A DNA stretch of 64,000 nt from Roseateles_B sp041913905 (GCA_041913905.1 JAYSEK010000031.1:3729-67728), one strand, 5' to 3'. Counted from the first letter of the stretch, positions 45,786-55,231 are shown. The notes: generated by a model not told the origin, from the sequence alone. Numbers and translations are program-made.

Positions 45786-48700
45786 ATGGACAAGCATCAT
45801 CGATGGCTCGGCCGCCTGGCCGCACTGTGCGCGCTGGGCCTGATCCGGGCGGCCACCGCACAGGGCTTGCCCTCGCAGGACCTGCCCCGGTCCGTGAAGG
45901 ACTGGCAGGCCTGGGCCTGGCACGAGCAGGGACAGCGCCGCTGTCCGCCGCCTCACGACCAGCAGGGTGAGACCCACTGCCTGTGGCCCGCGCAGCTGAA
46001 GCTGCAGGTCGACGCCCGCGGTGCCCGCTTCCAGTACGAGGTGCACGTGCTGGGCGCACCGGCCCGCGTCGTCCTGCCCGGCGAGCCGGCGCACTGGCCG
46101 CAGGACGTCAGGGTCCAGGGCAAGTCGCTGGCCCTGGTGGCCGTCGACGAGCTGCCCACGGCGCTGCTGCCGCCCGGCACGCATGTGATCGAAGGACAGA
46201 TTCCCTGGGACCAGATGCCGCAGGATCTGCCCCTGCCCCCGGGCCTGGCCAGCCTGCAGTTCAGCCTGGACGGGCAGGCGCAGAGCCGCTGGGTCGGTGA
46301 GGACGGGCGGCTCTGGCTGCGCGGTTCGCCCCAGCAGGCGGCCAGCGCCGAGAGCCTGCAGATCAAGACCGTGCGCCTGCTGGATGACGGCGTGCCCATG
46401 GTGCTGCGCACGCGCTACCAACTGGTCGTGGCCGGCAAGGCGCGCGAGCTGAGCCTGCCCCACGCCGTGCTCCCCGACTGGACCCCCAGCGAGCTGAACA
46501 GCGCGCTGCCCGCCCGGCTGCAGGCCGACGGCAGCCTGCGCGTCCAGGCCCGCCCCGGCCAATGGATCCTGGAGATCGCCAGCCGGCGCATGCAGGCCCT
46601 CACCGAGCTGAAGCTGCCCGAAGGCATCGCAGGCGAGGAGGAGGCCTGGCTGGTACAGAGCCACCCCGAGCTGCGCGTGATCAGCGTGCAGGGCGGCAGC
46701 GCCATCGACCCCAAGCAGCTGGAGATGCCGGATGAGTGGCGCCAGCTGCCGGCCTACCGCCTGCGCCCGGGCGAGGCCCTGCAGCTGAAGGTCAGCCAGC
46801 GCGGCATGGCGGAGGCCGGCGCCGACAAGGTCCGCGTGCAGCGCAAGCTGTGGCTGGACTTCGACGGCCAGGGCTACACCGTCCAGGACCGCCTGCTGGG
46901 CCAGTTCAACCGCTCCACGCGTCTGGAGATGACACCGCCCGGCCAGCTGGGCCGCGCCAGCGTGAACAGGGAGGACCAGCCCATCACGCGGCTGGCCCCC
47001 GGCAGCCCCCTGGGCCTGGAGATCCGGCGCAGCGAGAGCGGGCCGAGCGACGGGCTGCAGGCCGATGCCCGCATCGATGGCCCGCTGCGTGCCCTGCCGG
47101 TGAGCGGCTGGTCGACCTCCGCGCAAAGCGTGCAAACGGTGCTGCAGCTGCCGCCTGGCTGGCGGCTGCTGCATGCCAGCGGTGCGGACGCGGTGCAGGG
47201 CAGCTGGGTCTCGGCCTGGACCCTCTGGGACCTGTTCTTCCTGATGCTGGCCATCGCCGCAGCCACCCGTCTCGTCCACTGGCGGCTGGGCCTGCTGCTG
47301 GGTCTGGGACTGGCGCTGGGCTGGCACCTTGCCGGTTCACCTTCCACGGCCTTGTGGCTCGTCCTGCTGGCCCTGCTCGCCCTGGAGCAGCAGCTGCCGG
47401 CCACGCCACGCCTGCGTCACTGGCTGCGCCAGGCGCGCCTGGCTTGCGCGCTGGTGCTGGGCCTGCTGCTGCTGCCCTATGCCGTGCAGCAGATGCGGCT
47501 GAGTCTGCATCCGGCGCTGGAGGATCTGGGCCGGCCCTCGGAGCAGCACGCGGACGCGGCAGCCCCGGTGGTGGCACCTGCACCGCCCTACGTTGCGCCC
47601 GCTGAAGAAATGGCCGCCCCCCCTGGCCTGCTTGAGGAGAAGCCCGTGCCTGCGAAGGCGGCGTACAGCATGTCGTCTCTCCAGCGGATGCGTCAGCAGG
47701 ATCCCGGTCTGCGCGTGCAGACGGGCCCAGGCCTGCCGTCCTGGGGCTGGCGCAGCGTCACCCTGAGCTGGGAAGGCCCGGTCCAGCCGCAGCAGCAGTT
47801 CCAGCTGTGGCTGATGCCGCCCTGGCTGACGGCCCTGGGCCTGCGCCTGGGCAGCGTGGTCCTGCTGGTGCTGGCCCTGCTCGGACTGCTGCGCGCGGCG
47901 GACCAGGGCCCGGGGTCCGGTCATCCCTCGCGCAAAGCCCCGGTCTGGCACCGCTGGCGCCGACCGGCCTCGGCTTCGGCGGCCCTGATGCTGGCGGCCG
48001 GCCTGGGTCTGGCACCGCACCCGGCCGAGGCCACCTCGACCCCGCCGGCCGCGACGCAAGAACGGGACGCCTCGGCCGACCTGGGCCTGGCTTGGCCCTC
48101 AGACGAGCAGCTGGAGCAGCTGCGGCAGAAGACCCACCCGGCGCCCGCCTGCCTGCCCCGCTGCGCCGAGTACGCGCGAGCCTGGCTGAGCGCGCGGGGC
48201 AACGCCGTGCAACTGCGTCTGGAGCTCCATGCCCAGGCCGAGGTGGCCGTGCCGCTGCCGGGCCAGGGCAGCCAGTGGCGCCCGGTCCGCATCAGCGTGG
48301 ACGGCCGCACGGCGCGCACCCGGCGCGACGCTTCCGGCATCCTGTGGCTGGCAGCCGCGCCCGGGGTCCAGCTGGTGGTGCTGGAAGGCGAGGTCGACCA
48401 GGCCGACAGCGTGGACATCGCCCTGCCCCTGCCCCTGCGCGCCCTGCAGAGCGAGCTGCAAGGCTGGCAGTTGGGCGGCCTGGATGCCCGCGGCCTGCCC
48501 CAGGGTGCGCTGATCCTGACCCGCGCGCAGGGCCAGCGCGGCGAGGGGGCCGCTGGCGGCACGCAGCGGGACAATCTGGCGCCCCTGGTGCGCATCGAGC
48601 GCCAGCTGGACCTGGATCTCAGCTGGCAGATCCGCACCCGCATCGCGCGCCTGACGCCGAGCCGGACGCCGGTGCGCGTCCAGTTCGCCCTGCTGCCCGG

Positions 48701-49952
48701 GGAAGGCCTGGATGATGCCGCCGTCAAGGTGGTGGACGGCCTGGCCGAGGTTCAGCTGGGTGGGGAAGAGACGCTGGAGCTGCTGAGCCGCCTGCCGGTG
48801 CAGGCAAGCCTGCAGCTCAAGGCGCTGGAGCGCCCCCAGCAGGTGGAACGCTGGGCGCTCAGCGCGGCCACGCAATGGCATGTGCAGTTCGAAGGCCTGG
48901 CACCCACCGCGCACCATCAGCAGGGTCAATGGCAGCCCCAGTGGCAGCCCTGGCCGGGCGAGCAGCTGACCCTGCGGATCCAGCGGCCCGAGGGCGCTGC
49001 CGGCCAGACCCTGACGCTGGACGGCCTCGCCACCGACATCAGCCCGGGCCGGCAGGCCACCGACTATGCCGTCACGCTGCGCCTGCGCAGCAGCCTGGGC
49101 GGCGACCAGTCGCTGCAGCTGCCCGTGGGCGCCGAGCTGCTGAGTCTGCGCATGGATGGGCGCGAGCTGCCCCTGCTGCAGCAGGCCGGTCGCGTGCCGC
49201 TGCCGCTCACGCCGGGTGCGCACCGCGTCGACTTGCGCTGGCGCGACGCCAGCGGTCTGGACACCGCCTTTCGCAGCAGCACGCTGGGCCTGCCCGCCAG
49301 CGGCGTCAATGAGCGCGTGACCCTGCTCGTGCCTGGCGACCGCATTGCCCTCTGGGTCCGCGGCCCGCTGCTGGGGCCGGCCGTGCAGTTCTGGGGTGTC
49401 GTGGTCGTGCTGGGCCTGCTGGCCTGGTTGCTGCGCCGCGTGCCCGACCTGCCGCTGTCCACCGCGGGCATCATGCTGCTGGGCCTGGGCCTGGCGCCCA
49501 CGGGCCTGTGGGGCCTGCCCTTCTTCGTGACCTGGCTGCTGCTGCTGCGCCAGCGTGCCACCTGGCGGGAGCGCCTGGGCCACCGGGCCCACAACGCCTT
49601 GCAAGTGCTGCTGGCGCTGGGTTCGCTGCTGGCGCTGGGCGTACTGCTCAACGCGCTGCGCGTCGGCCTGCTGGGCTACCCGGACCTGATGGTGATCGGG
49701 CAGGACTCCAACGCCCACCAGCTGCAGTGGTATGCCGACCGCTACGGCAGCCAGTCCAGCAGCGTGCAGCTGCTGAGCATGCCGCTGTGGGTCTATCGCC
49801 TGCTGATGCTGGCCTGGGCCCTGTGGCTGGCCCTGACCCTGCTGGGCGTGCTGCGCTGGGCCTGGGCGCACTTCAGCCAGGGAGGGGTGTGGCAGGCAGC
49901 CATCCGGCCGGCGGCAAGCGCTGAAGACGAGCAGACACCGGCGGCGTCCTGA
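45786..49952 (+). CDS. Very large multi-domain membrane protein of unknown family
   Basis: The product is 1388 residues. ATG 45786 gives a signal peptide (MDKHHRWLGRLAALCALGLIRAATAQ). Residues ~25-475 are predicted periplasmic and beta-rich. About three membrane helices follow (residues ~485-590), then a short loop with a Pro/Ala-rich stretch, another helix near 680-705, and a hydrophobic segment near 725-745. A second long periplasmic beta-rich part runs from about 750 to 1175. At least five C-terminal helices follow (about 1190-1375). The two periplasmic parts share motif types (LQADGSLRVQARPGQW; TDYAVTLRLRSSLGG), so an internal duplication is possible. There is no catalytic motif, no ATPase and no transporter signature. 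It stands alone, after the prfC terminator and convergent with a solute-binding gene. I do not recognise it. Confidence 0.75.
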   Translation: MDKHHRWLGRLAALCALGLIRAATAQGLPSQDLPRSVKDWQAWAWHEQGQRRCPPPHDQQGETHCLWPAQLKLQVDARGARFQYEVHVLGAPARVVLPGEPAHWPQDVRVQGKSLALVAVDELPTALLPPGTHVIEGQIPWDQMPQDLPLPPGLASLQFSLDGQAQSRWVGEDGRLWLRGSPQQAASAESLQIKTVRLLDDGVPMVLRTRYQLVVAGKARELSLPHAVLPDWTPSELNSALPARLQADGSLRVQARPGQWILEIASRRMQALTELKLPEGIAGEEEAWLVQSHPELRVISVQGGSAIDPKQLEMPDEWRQLPAYRLRPGEALQLKVSQRGMAEAGADKVRVQRKLWLDFDGQGYTVQDRLLGQFNRSTRLEMTPPGQLGRASVNREDQPITRLAPGSPLGLEIRRSESGPSDGLQADARIDGPLRALPVSGWSTSAQSVQTVLQLPPGWRLLHASGADAVQGSWVSAWTLWDLFFLMLAIAAATRLVHWRLGLLLGLGLALGWHLAGSPSTALWLVLLALLALEQQLPATPRLRHWLRQARLACALVLGLLLLPYAVQQMRLSLHPALEDLGRPSEQHADAAAPVVAPAPPYVAPAEEMAAPPGLLEEKPVPAKAAYSMSSLQRMRQQDPGLRVQTGPGLPSWGWRSVTLSWEGPVQPQQQFQLWLMPPWLTALGLRLGSVVLLVLALLGLLRAADQGPGSGHPSRKAPVWHRWRRPASASAALMLAAGLGLAPHPAEATSTPPAATQERDASADLGLAWPSDEQLEQLRQKTHPAPACLPRCAEYARAWLSARGNAVQLRLELHAQAEVAVPLPGQGSQWRPVRISVDGRTARTRRDASGILWLAAAPGVQLVVLEGEVDQADSVDIALPLPLRALQSELQGWQLGGLDARGLPQGALILTRAQGQRGEGAAGGTQRDNLAPLVRIERQLDLDLSWQIRTRIARLTPSRTPVRVQFALLPGEGLDDAAVKVVDGLAEVQLGGEETLELLSRLPVQASLQLKALERPQQVERWALSAATQWHVQFEGLAPTAHHQQGQWQPQWQPWPGEQLTLRIQRPEGAAGQTLTLDGLATDISPGRQATDYAVTLRLRSSLGGDQSLQLPVGAELLSLRMDGRELPLLQQAGRVPLPLTPGAHRVDLRWRDASGLDTAFRSSTLGLPASGVNERVTLLVPGDRIALWVRGPLLGPAVQFWGVVVVLGLLAWLLRRVPDLPLSTAGIMLLGLGLAPTGLWGLPFFVTWLLLLRQRATWRERLGHRAHNALQVLLALGSLLALGVLLNALRVGLLGYPDLMVIGQDSNAHQLQWYADRYGSQSSSVQLLSMPLWVYRLLMLAWALWLALTLLGVLRWAWAHFSQGGVWQAAIRPAASAEDEQTPAAS

Positions 49953-49956
49953 GGCA

Positions 49957-49989
49957 TCGCTCCCGCACTTGTTGCGGGCGCGGGAGCGA
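49957..49989. terminator. Bidirectional stem-loop between convergent genes
   Basis: TCGCTCCCGC and GCGGGAGCGA form a perfect 10-bp stem with a 13-base loop, filling the 39-bp gap between the large membrane protein gene and the convergent solute-binding gene. There is no T tract. Confidence 0.65.
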
Positions 49990-49991
49990 CC

Positions 49992-50816
49992 TCAGTCCGA
50001 CTTCCAGTCCTGCTGCCCGTAGCGGGACAGGATGCGGGCCAGGCGCTTGGTACGGCGCAGCTCGGCAATGCCGTGGTCGAACTGCTCGACCAGCTGGGCG
50101 GCATTGGGCAGGCGCGGACTGAAGCCCACATAGACTGGCGAGGCCTGCTGGCAGCCGGCCTCCCGGATCTTGTCCTGCAGCTGCAGCTGCTGGATCAGCA
50201 TGTGCATCACCGCCGCGCTCTCGATGACGCCGTCGAGGCGTCCGCGCGCCAGGTTGCGCGCATTGACCTCGGCCGGATTGGCGCCGCGCGTCATCACGAC
50301 CTTGTGCTTGTTCTCGGGCCGCGCCAGCCACTCGCCCATGGCGAATTCGTACTCGTAGCCGGACACGATGGCCACCTGCCCCAGCGCATCCAGGTCCGAG
50401 GCCTGGCTGAAGCGCAAGGGGTTGCCCGCTGCCACGTAAAGGCAATCCATGGGCTCGCCGACCGACTCATGGCCAATCAGCAGGCCCAGGCGCTGCGCCT
50501 GCTCGCGCGTCAGCTCCAGAGCCATGGCCGCCTGGCCCTCGCGCACCTGCTGCAGCGCGCGGTCCCAGGGCACGATCTGGTACTTCAGGCGCCAGGCCGG
50601 AGGCGGGAAGATTTCGCGCAGCATCTCCACCACGTAGCCCGGCTTGTCGCTGTCGGGGTGGCAGTTGTAAGGGCACCAGGGGTCGGACAGCGCCAGCAGC
50701 GTCTGCCCCGAACCTGCAGCAGCGCCGGGAGGAGGCGACTGCGCCCAGGCCGCGGATGCCCCGCCAAGCAGGACGCCCAGCACCCACACCCAAGGCCCAA
50801 CAGCACGCAGGTTCAA
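49992..50816 (-). CDS. Orphan periplasmic solute-binding protein (family 3-like)
   Basis: The product is 274 residues with a signal peptide ending ASAAWAQ. The mature domain begins LLALSDPWCPYNCHPDSDKPGYVVEMLREIF, then KYQIVPWDRALQQVREGQAAMAL, VSGYEYEFAMGEWL, a RNLARGRLDGVIES segment and a closing helix that ends at RILSRYG. The PWxRAL motif links it to a large group of permease-less binding proteins. It carries two extra cysteines near the ligand cleft (CPYNC). There is no ABC permease nearby. It is alone on its strand. Confidence 0.85.
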   Translation of the reverse strand: MNLRAVGPWVWVLGVLLGGASAAWAQSPPPGAAAGSGQTLLALSDPWCPYNCHPDSDKPGYVVEMLREIFPPPAWRLKYQIVPWDRALQQVREGQAAMALELTREQAQRLGLLIGHESVGEPMDCLYVAAGNPLRFSQASDLDALGQVAIVSGYEYEFAMGEWLARPENKHKVVMTRGANPAEVNARNLARGRLDGVIESAAVMHMLIQQLQLQDKIREAGCQQASPVYVGFSPRLPNAAQLVEQFDHGIAELRRTKRLARILSRYGQQDWKSD

Positions 50817-50957
50817 AAGCTTCTCCTCGGTCGAGCGTCAGCTGACGCTGCCGCCCCATTCTTGATGAGAGTCCCCCCGCAGGCAAGCCCGCAACTCATG
50901 ATCGAGGGCCGGTGCTGCGGCGGCGCCGACGGAGCGGCGCGGCATGGAGGCGAGGGG

Positions 50958-51929
50958 TCAGAACTTGGTCGAGTAGTTCGCCGGCAGCCAGGTGTAGCCC
51001 TTGCCGTCCGCGCGCAGTTTGCCGATGCCGGGAAAGCTTACATGCGCCACGGCGACGTAGTAGCCCTTGGCTGCGGCCTCGGCGTAGGCCTTCTTGCGCT
51101 GGGGCGCGGCGGCCTTGGAGTCGACGTCGAACTGGACGGTCACGGAGGGGTCCGGGAACTGCACCGCCGCCACATGCATCAGGTCACCCCAGAAGGCCAT
51201 CTGCTGGCCCTGGCTCTCGATCATGTAAACGCTGTGACCCGGCGTATGGCCCGGCGTCGGCACGGCCCGGACGCCCGGCACCAGCTCGGTCGGACCGCTG
51301 AAGGGCTTGAAGCGGCCGGCCTCCACATAGGGTTTCAGCGAGAGCTGCGCGCCTTGAAAGGCCCCCTTGGCGGCGGCAGGCGCCTGGTCCATGCGCTCCT
51401 GGCTGAGCCAGTAGTCGGCTTCGCGCTGCTCGGCTCGCACGATGGCATTGGGGAAGGCCGCCTGGCCCTCCGATGTCAGGCCGCCGACGTGGTCGCCGTG
51501 GAAATGCGTGATGTAGATCTCGTCGACCTGTTCCGGTTGGTAGCCCGCAGCCTTCAGATGCGCCATCAGCCGGCCCAGCGTGGGGCCGAAGAGACTGGCG
51601 GCGCCGGTGTCGATCAGCACCAGCTTGCTGCCGGTGTTGACCAGGAAGGCATTGACCGAGGTCTCCAGCGGCGACTTCAGATAGGCGCGGCTCAGGGCCT
51701 TCTCGACCTGGCCCGGCTTGGCGCCGGTCAGCAGCTTGTCCACCGGCAGATCCACGGTGCCGTCGTTCAGCGCGGTGACCTCGAAAGTCCCCAGCGCCAG
51801 TCGGTAGTAGCCCGGGGCCTGGCTCTTCTGCTGGGGGGCGGCGGCCCAGGCCGGCAAGGCCAGGCACAGCACGGTGCCCAGGCCGACACAGAGGCGCGAC
51901 AGGGGCAGGGTGGATGCGCGAGCGGTCAT
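50958..51929 (-). CDS. Secreted metallo-beta-lactamase-fold hydrolase
   Basis: The product is 323 residues from ATG 51929, with GGAGG just upstream. The signal peptide is MTARASTLPLSRLCVGLGTV followed by LCLALPAWA. The MBL fold follows with VLIDTGA, the dinuclear metal motif THFHGDHVGG (HxHxDH), TPGHTPGHSVY, WGDLMH and a late VAHVSFPG histidine. This N-terminal layout (YRLALGTFEVTALNDGTVDLPV) occurs in lactonase-like MBL proteins, so hydrolysis of a lactone or ester in the periplasm is possible, but the substrate is unproven. It is divergent from ubiA. Confidence 0.92.
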   Translation of the reverse strand: MTARASTLPLSRLCVGLGTVLCLALPAWAAAPQQKSQAPGYYRLALGTFEVTALNDGTVDLPVDKLLTGAKPGQVEKALSRAYLKSPLETSVNAFLVNTGSKLVLIDTGAASLFGPTLGRLMAHLKAAGYQPEQVDEIYITHFHGDHVGGLTSEGQAAFPNAIVRAEQREADYWLSQERMDQAPAAAKGAFQGAQLSLKPYVEAGRFKPFSGPTELVPGVRAVPTPGHTPGHSVYMIESQGQQMAFWGDLMHVAAVQFPDPSVTVQFDVDSKAAAPQRKKAYAEAAAKGYYVAVAHVSFPGIGKLRADGKGYTWLPANYSTKF

Positions 51930-52031
51930 GGAATCCTCCAGGAAGTGTGGGAGGTCCAGCATAGCGGCTGCCAACAACGGCTCGCTGGCCGAGGGTCTTG
52001 GACGTCGCCGGACCGGGCGACAATGCCCCGC

Positions 52032-52934
52032 ATGAGTTCCGCCGCCCCCACCCGACTGAGCCTCTATCTGAACCTGATCCGCTGGGATCGGCCCGCTGGC
52101 TGGCTGCTGCTGCTGTGGCCCACGCTGGCCGCGCTGTGGATGGCCGCGGACGGTTTCCCGGGCTGGCACCTGCTGGGCGTGTTCGTGGCCGGGACCATCC
52201 TGATGCGATCGGCCGGCTGCTGCGTCAACGACGTGGCCGACCGCGACTTCGACAAGCACGTCAAGCGCACCGCCCAGCGTCCCGTCACCAGCGGCGCGAT
52301 CTCGGTAAGGGAGGCGCTGACCGTCGGCGCGGTGCTGGCCCTGCTCGCCTTCGGCCTGGTGCTGACGACGAATGCGCCCACCATCCTGCTGTCCTTCGCT
52401 GCCCTGGCCGTGACGCTGCTCTATCCCTACGCCAAGCGGGTGCTGAACATGCCGCAGGCCGTGCTCGGCGTGGCCTTCAGCTTCGGCATTCCTATGGCCT
52501 TCTCCGCGGCGCTGGGCGGCAGCGAATGGAACCTGGCAGCCGTCAACGCTGCCGTGCCGCGCTCGGCCTGGGCACTGCTGGTGGCGAATCTGTTCTGGGT
52601 GCTGGCCTACGACACCGAGTACGCGATGGTCGATCGCGACGACGACCTCAAGATCGGCATCAAGACCAGCGCCATCACCTTGGGCCGTTTCGACGTGGCC
52701 GGCGTGATGGCCTTCTATGCGGTCTTCCTGGGGGCGTGGGCCTTCCTGGGCCTGCGACTCGGCCTGGGCCATCCCTTTCTGCTGGGCTTGGGCGTCGCCG
52801 CGGCCCAAGTGGGGTGGCACTACACGCTGATCCGCGACCGCAGCCGCGAGGGCTGCTTCCGCGCCTTCCGCGCCAACCACTGGGTGGGCTTTGCGATCTT
52901 CGCCGGCACGGTGGCCGACCTCAGCCTGCGCTGA
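52032..52934 (+). CDS. ubiA: 4-hydroxybenzoate octaprenyltransferase
   Basis: The product is 300 residues (ATG 52032; ATG 52023 would add three residues). This integral membrane prenyltransferase attaches the polyprenyl chain to 4-hydroxybenzoate in ubiquinone synthesis. Both Asp-rich motifs are present: NDVADRDFD (residues 66-74) and DTEYAMVDRDDD (near residue 200), together with about nine membrane helices. ubiC, which makes its substrate, is 1.6 kb downstream on the other strand. Confidence 0.97.
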   Translation: MSSAAPTRLSLYLNLIRWDRPAGWLLLLWPTLAALWMAADGFPGWHLLGVFVAGTILMRSAGCCVNDVADRDFDKHVKRTAQRPVTSGAISVREALTVGAVLALLAFGLVLTTNAPTILLSFAALAVTLLYPYAKRVLNMPQAVLGVAFSFGIPMAFSAALGGSEWNLAAVNAAVPRSAWALLVANLFWVLAYDTEYAMVDRDDDLKIGIKTSAITLGRFDVAGVMAFYAVFLGAWAFLGLRLGLGHPFLLGLGVAAAQVGWHYTLIRDRSREGCFRAFRANHWVGFAIFAGTVADLSLR

Positions 52935-52955
52935 GGCCCCAGCCCGCCGCGGCCT

Positions 52956-53411
52956 TCAGTCGAACACCGACTGCAGCACCGCCACCACCACCAGGCTGGT
53001 GACGGCCACCAGCACCAGATCCTTGCCCACCACCTGCCATTCATAACCGGGGTACTGCGGCAGGCGCTGCTGCAGCGCCGGCGGCGGGAGGCGCTTGGCA
53101 ATGCCCGGTGGCAGCGGCTTGCCGCGGGCGAGGTTCTTGCGGATGCCCGGGGGCAGGTCGGCATAGCGCTCGCGCACGCCCGCTTCGCGAACCCAGAGAC
53201 GGGCGTCGCCCACGCTGATGCTGACGCTGACCAGCCCGCCGGCATCGCCGCGCACGCTCAGGTTCGCGCCTTCGGAGCGCTCATCCCGACCCTCGTTCCG
53301 GTCCTCGTGCTTGTGGTGACCCTTGCCATGCCCGCGGCCTTCCGGCGGATTCGCCATGACGGCCAGGCTCAGGGAAGACAACAGGAGAGGCAGCAGGTGG
53401 CGACGTCGCAT
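52956..53411 (-). CDS. CigR/RcnB-like small periplasmic or membrane protein
   Basis: The product is 151 residues with a signal peptide ending SLAVMA. A His/Glu/Arg/Gly-rich stretch (residues ~20-50) could bind metal. The segment YADLPPGIRKNLARGKPLPPGIAKRLPP matches the RcnB/CigR-type repeat seen in proteins annotated anti-virulence regulator CigR. A membrane helix closes the protein (VVGKDLVLVAVTSLVVVAVLQSVF). The name reflects family only. It is convergent with ubiA (21-bp gap). Confidence 0.75.
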   Translation of the reverse strand: MRRRHLLPLLLSSLSLAVMANPPEGRGHGKGHHKHEDRNEGRDERSEGANLSVRGDAGGLVSVSISVGDARLWVREAGVRERYADLPPGIRKNLARGKPLPPGIAKRLPPPALQQRLPQYPGYEWQVVGKDLVLVAVTSLVVVAVLQSVFD

Positions 53412-53639
53412 GGCAGCATCCTTTTTCAAGCGAACAACAACTCTGGCCAGGTGATGCGGGATCGGAGCCAAGCCGACCAGCCCCCACGGCGCCCGCCCAT
53501 TGTGGCCCCAACGCGCCGGCTGCCGCGGCCCCGTCCTGGCCGTCCGAATCCCTGGCGCGCCGCCCTGCCGGCAGGAATCGGCAGACCCGGGCACTTTGGT
53601 CACGGCGATGCAGACCCCTTGTGGCACCATGTCCGGCCC

Positions 53640-54500
53640 ATGTCTCGCTGCTTCACCCGCCTCCGCTCGCGCCTTCGCCGCCACCATCTGGCGGGTCTTG
53701 CCTTCTGCGTCGGCGGCATGCTGGCCGGGGCGGCATTGCCGGCCCAGGCCGCACGTGACGACGGCGCCGCACCGCTGGGCACCGTGCGCATCTGCGACGA
53801 CGCCAACGAATGGCCGCCCTACACCTTCTCCGAGCGCAGGAACGGTCAGGCCACCGGCGGCTTGTCGGGCTACTCCGTCGAGCTGGTCCGGCTGATCCTG
53901 CAGCGGCGCGGCATCAGCCATGCCATCGAACTGCTGCCCTGGAAGCGCTGCCTCCTGGAGGTCAAGGACGGCACGCGCTATCAAATGCTGCTGAATGCCT
54001 CGGCCACTCCCCTGCGGGAGCGCGAGTACCTGCTGTCCCTGCCCTACCATCAGACGCACAGCTACGTGTTCTTCGACCGCAAGCGCTATCCGCAAGGCGT
54101 GAACCTGAAGTCCGTCGAAGACCTGCAGCGCTACCAGCTGGGCGGCATCCGCGGCTATGCCTATCCCATGCTCAGCGATGCGCAGCGCGACACCATGCTG
54201 CGCACCGGCAGCTACCCCTCCCTCGTGCGCATGCTGCAGCTGGGGCGGGTGGAGATGCTGGTGGAGGACTACGAAGCCATACGGGGCCTGGAACGCATGG
54301 GGGCGCTGCCCTCGCTGGACGCCACCGGCATCGCCGCTCTGCCTCTGCCCGGCGTGCCGCCGCTTCAGTACCACATGATGTTCAGCCGCGACACCCGCGG
54401 CGCCGCGCTGCAGCAGCTGGTGAACGAAGAGCTGGCCCGGCTGCAGCAAAGTGGCGAGCTGCAGCGCCTGCAGCAGCGCTACCTGCCCAGGGTGCCGTGA
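53640..54500 (+). CDS. Orphan periplasmic solute-binding protein (family 3-like)
   Basis: The product is 286 residues from ATG 53640, with an Arg-rich N-terminus and a signal peptide ending ALPAQA. The mature domain begins VRICDDANEWPPYTF, then GLSGYSVELVRLIL, the group motif IELLPWKRCLLEVKDG, RYQMLLNASATPLREREYLL, a second lobe with QLGGIRGYAYPML and RVEMLVEDYEA, and the closing helix LNEEL-type VNEELARLQQSGELQRL. No permease is encoded nearby. It is most like the protein at 62146, sharing LLPWxRCL. Confidence 0.87.
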   Translation: MSRCFTRLRSRLRRHHLAGLAFCVGGMLAGAALPAQAARDDGAAPLGTVRICDDANEWPPYTFSERRNGQATGGLSGYSVELVRLILQRRGISHAIELLPWKRCLLEVKDGTRYQMLLNASATPLREREYLLSLPYHQTHSYVFFDRKRYPQGVNLKSVEDLQRYQLGGIRGYAYPMLSDAQRDTMLRTGSYPSLVRMLQLGRVEMLVEDYEAIRGLERMGALPSLDATGIAALPLPGVPPLQYHMMFSRDTRGAALQQLVNEELARLQQSGELQRLQQRYLPRVP

Positions 54501-54521
54501 GGCCGGGCTTGTGCCGCGGGG

Positions 54522-55100
54522 TCAACGGGGTCTGGTGCCGGATTTGCAGGATTTGCAGGATTTGCCGGACTTGCCCGGCTTGAACGCCGCCACGGCCGGC
54601 GCGAACAGCTCCATCACCCGCAGCGGTGCGCCGCCGCGCCGGAACACGGAATTGCGGGACCACAGCATCTGCGCCGGCGGTTCACCGCCCACGGCGCTGC
54701 GCCACTGGCGCTCCATCTGGCGACGGGTATGTCCAAAGCGCGCCAGGCGACGCGGCTGGAGCTCGCTGCGCTGGATGCGTGGGTCGTCATAGAGCAGATG
54801 GGCCAGCGGCCGTGAACCCAGGCCCTTGAGCGCCTTCCAGGGCCCGGCCAGCGAGGACTGGTGCAAGGCCGACCGCGCCCAGACCAGCGGCTGGCCGTCG
54901 ACCCGCAACAGCACCTCGCGCACCACGGTGCAACCGCGCCGGGGCAGCCCCAGGGCCTGACGCTCGGCGGCGCGCAGCGGCGTGACGCCCTGGCGCAGCA
55001 CCTGCACCTCGAAACGCTGGCCCAGGCGGGCCAGGCGGCGACTCAGGCTGCCGGGCGCGCGCAGCCAGTCGCGCAGGGAGTGGCGGGAGGCGATGCCCAT
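54522..55100 (-). CDS. ubiC: Chorismate--pyruvate lyase
   Basis: The product is 192 residues. UbiC releases 4-hydroxybenzoate from chorismate, the first step of ubiquinone synthesis. Family segments are SLSRRLARLGQRFEVQVL, VREVLLRVDGQPLVWARSAL with its key Arg residues, LKGLGSRPLAHLLYDDP and LWSRNSVFRRGGAPLRVMELFAP, which carries the catalytic-site Glu. The C-terminal tail is unusual: a Lys-Ser-Gly/Cys repeat (KPGKSGKSCKSCKSG) encoded by 9-bp repeats and absent from typical UbiC. It is near ubiA but on the opposite strand. Confidence 0.92.
   Translation of the reverse strand: MGIASRHSLRDWLRAPGSLSRRLARLGQRFEVQVLRQGVTPLRAAERQALGLPRRGCTVVREVLLRVDGQPLVWARSALHQSSLAGPWKALKGLGSRPLAHLLYDDPRIQRSELQPRRLARFGHTRRQMERQWRSAVGGEPPAQMLWSRNSVFRRGGAPLRVMELFAPAVAAFKPGKSGKSCKSCKSGTRPR
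54541..54576. repeat. 9-bp tandem repeats in the 3' end of ubiC
   Basis: Two exact GATTTGCAG units are followed by GATTTGCCG and GACTTGCCC. They encode a Lys-Ser-Cys/Gly repeated tail of UbiC on the minus strand. The 9-bp unit keeps frame if copy number changes. Confidence 0.9.
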
Positions 55101-55231
55101 GTCAGGCAGCGAAGGCGTCGCAGGCGGGATCGGCCGCCGGACGCATGGATTCGGGAAAGCAGCTCACGGCGCGAGAGTGTAGGGCCGCACCGGTCCTGTG
55201 CAAGACGGACAGGCCCTGCGTCCTCGGCAGC

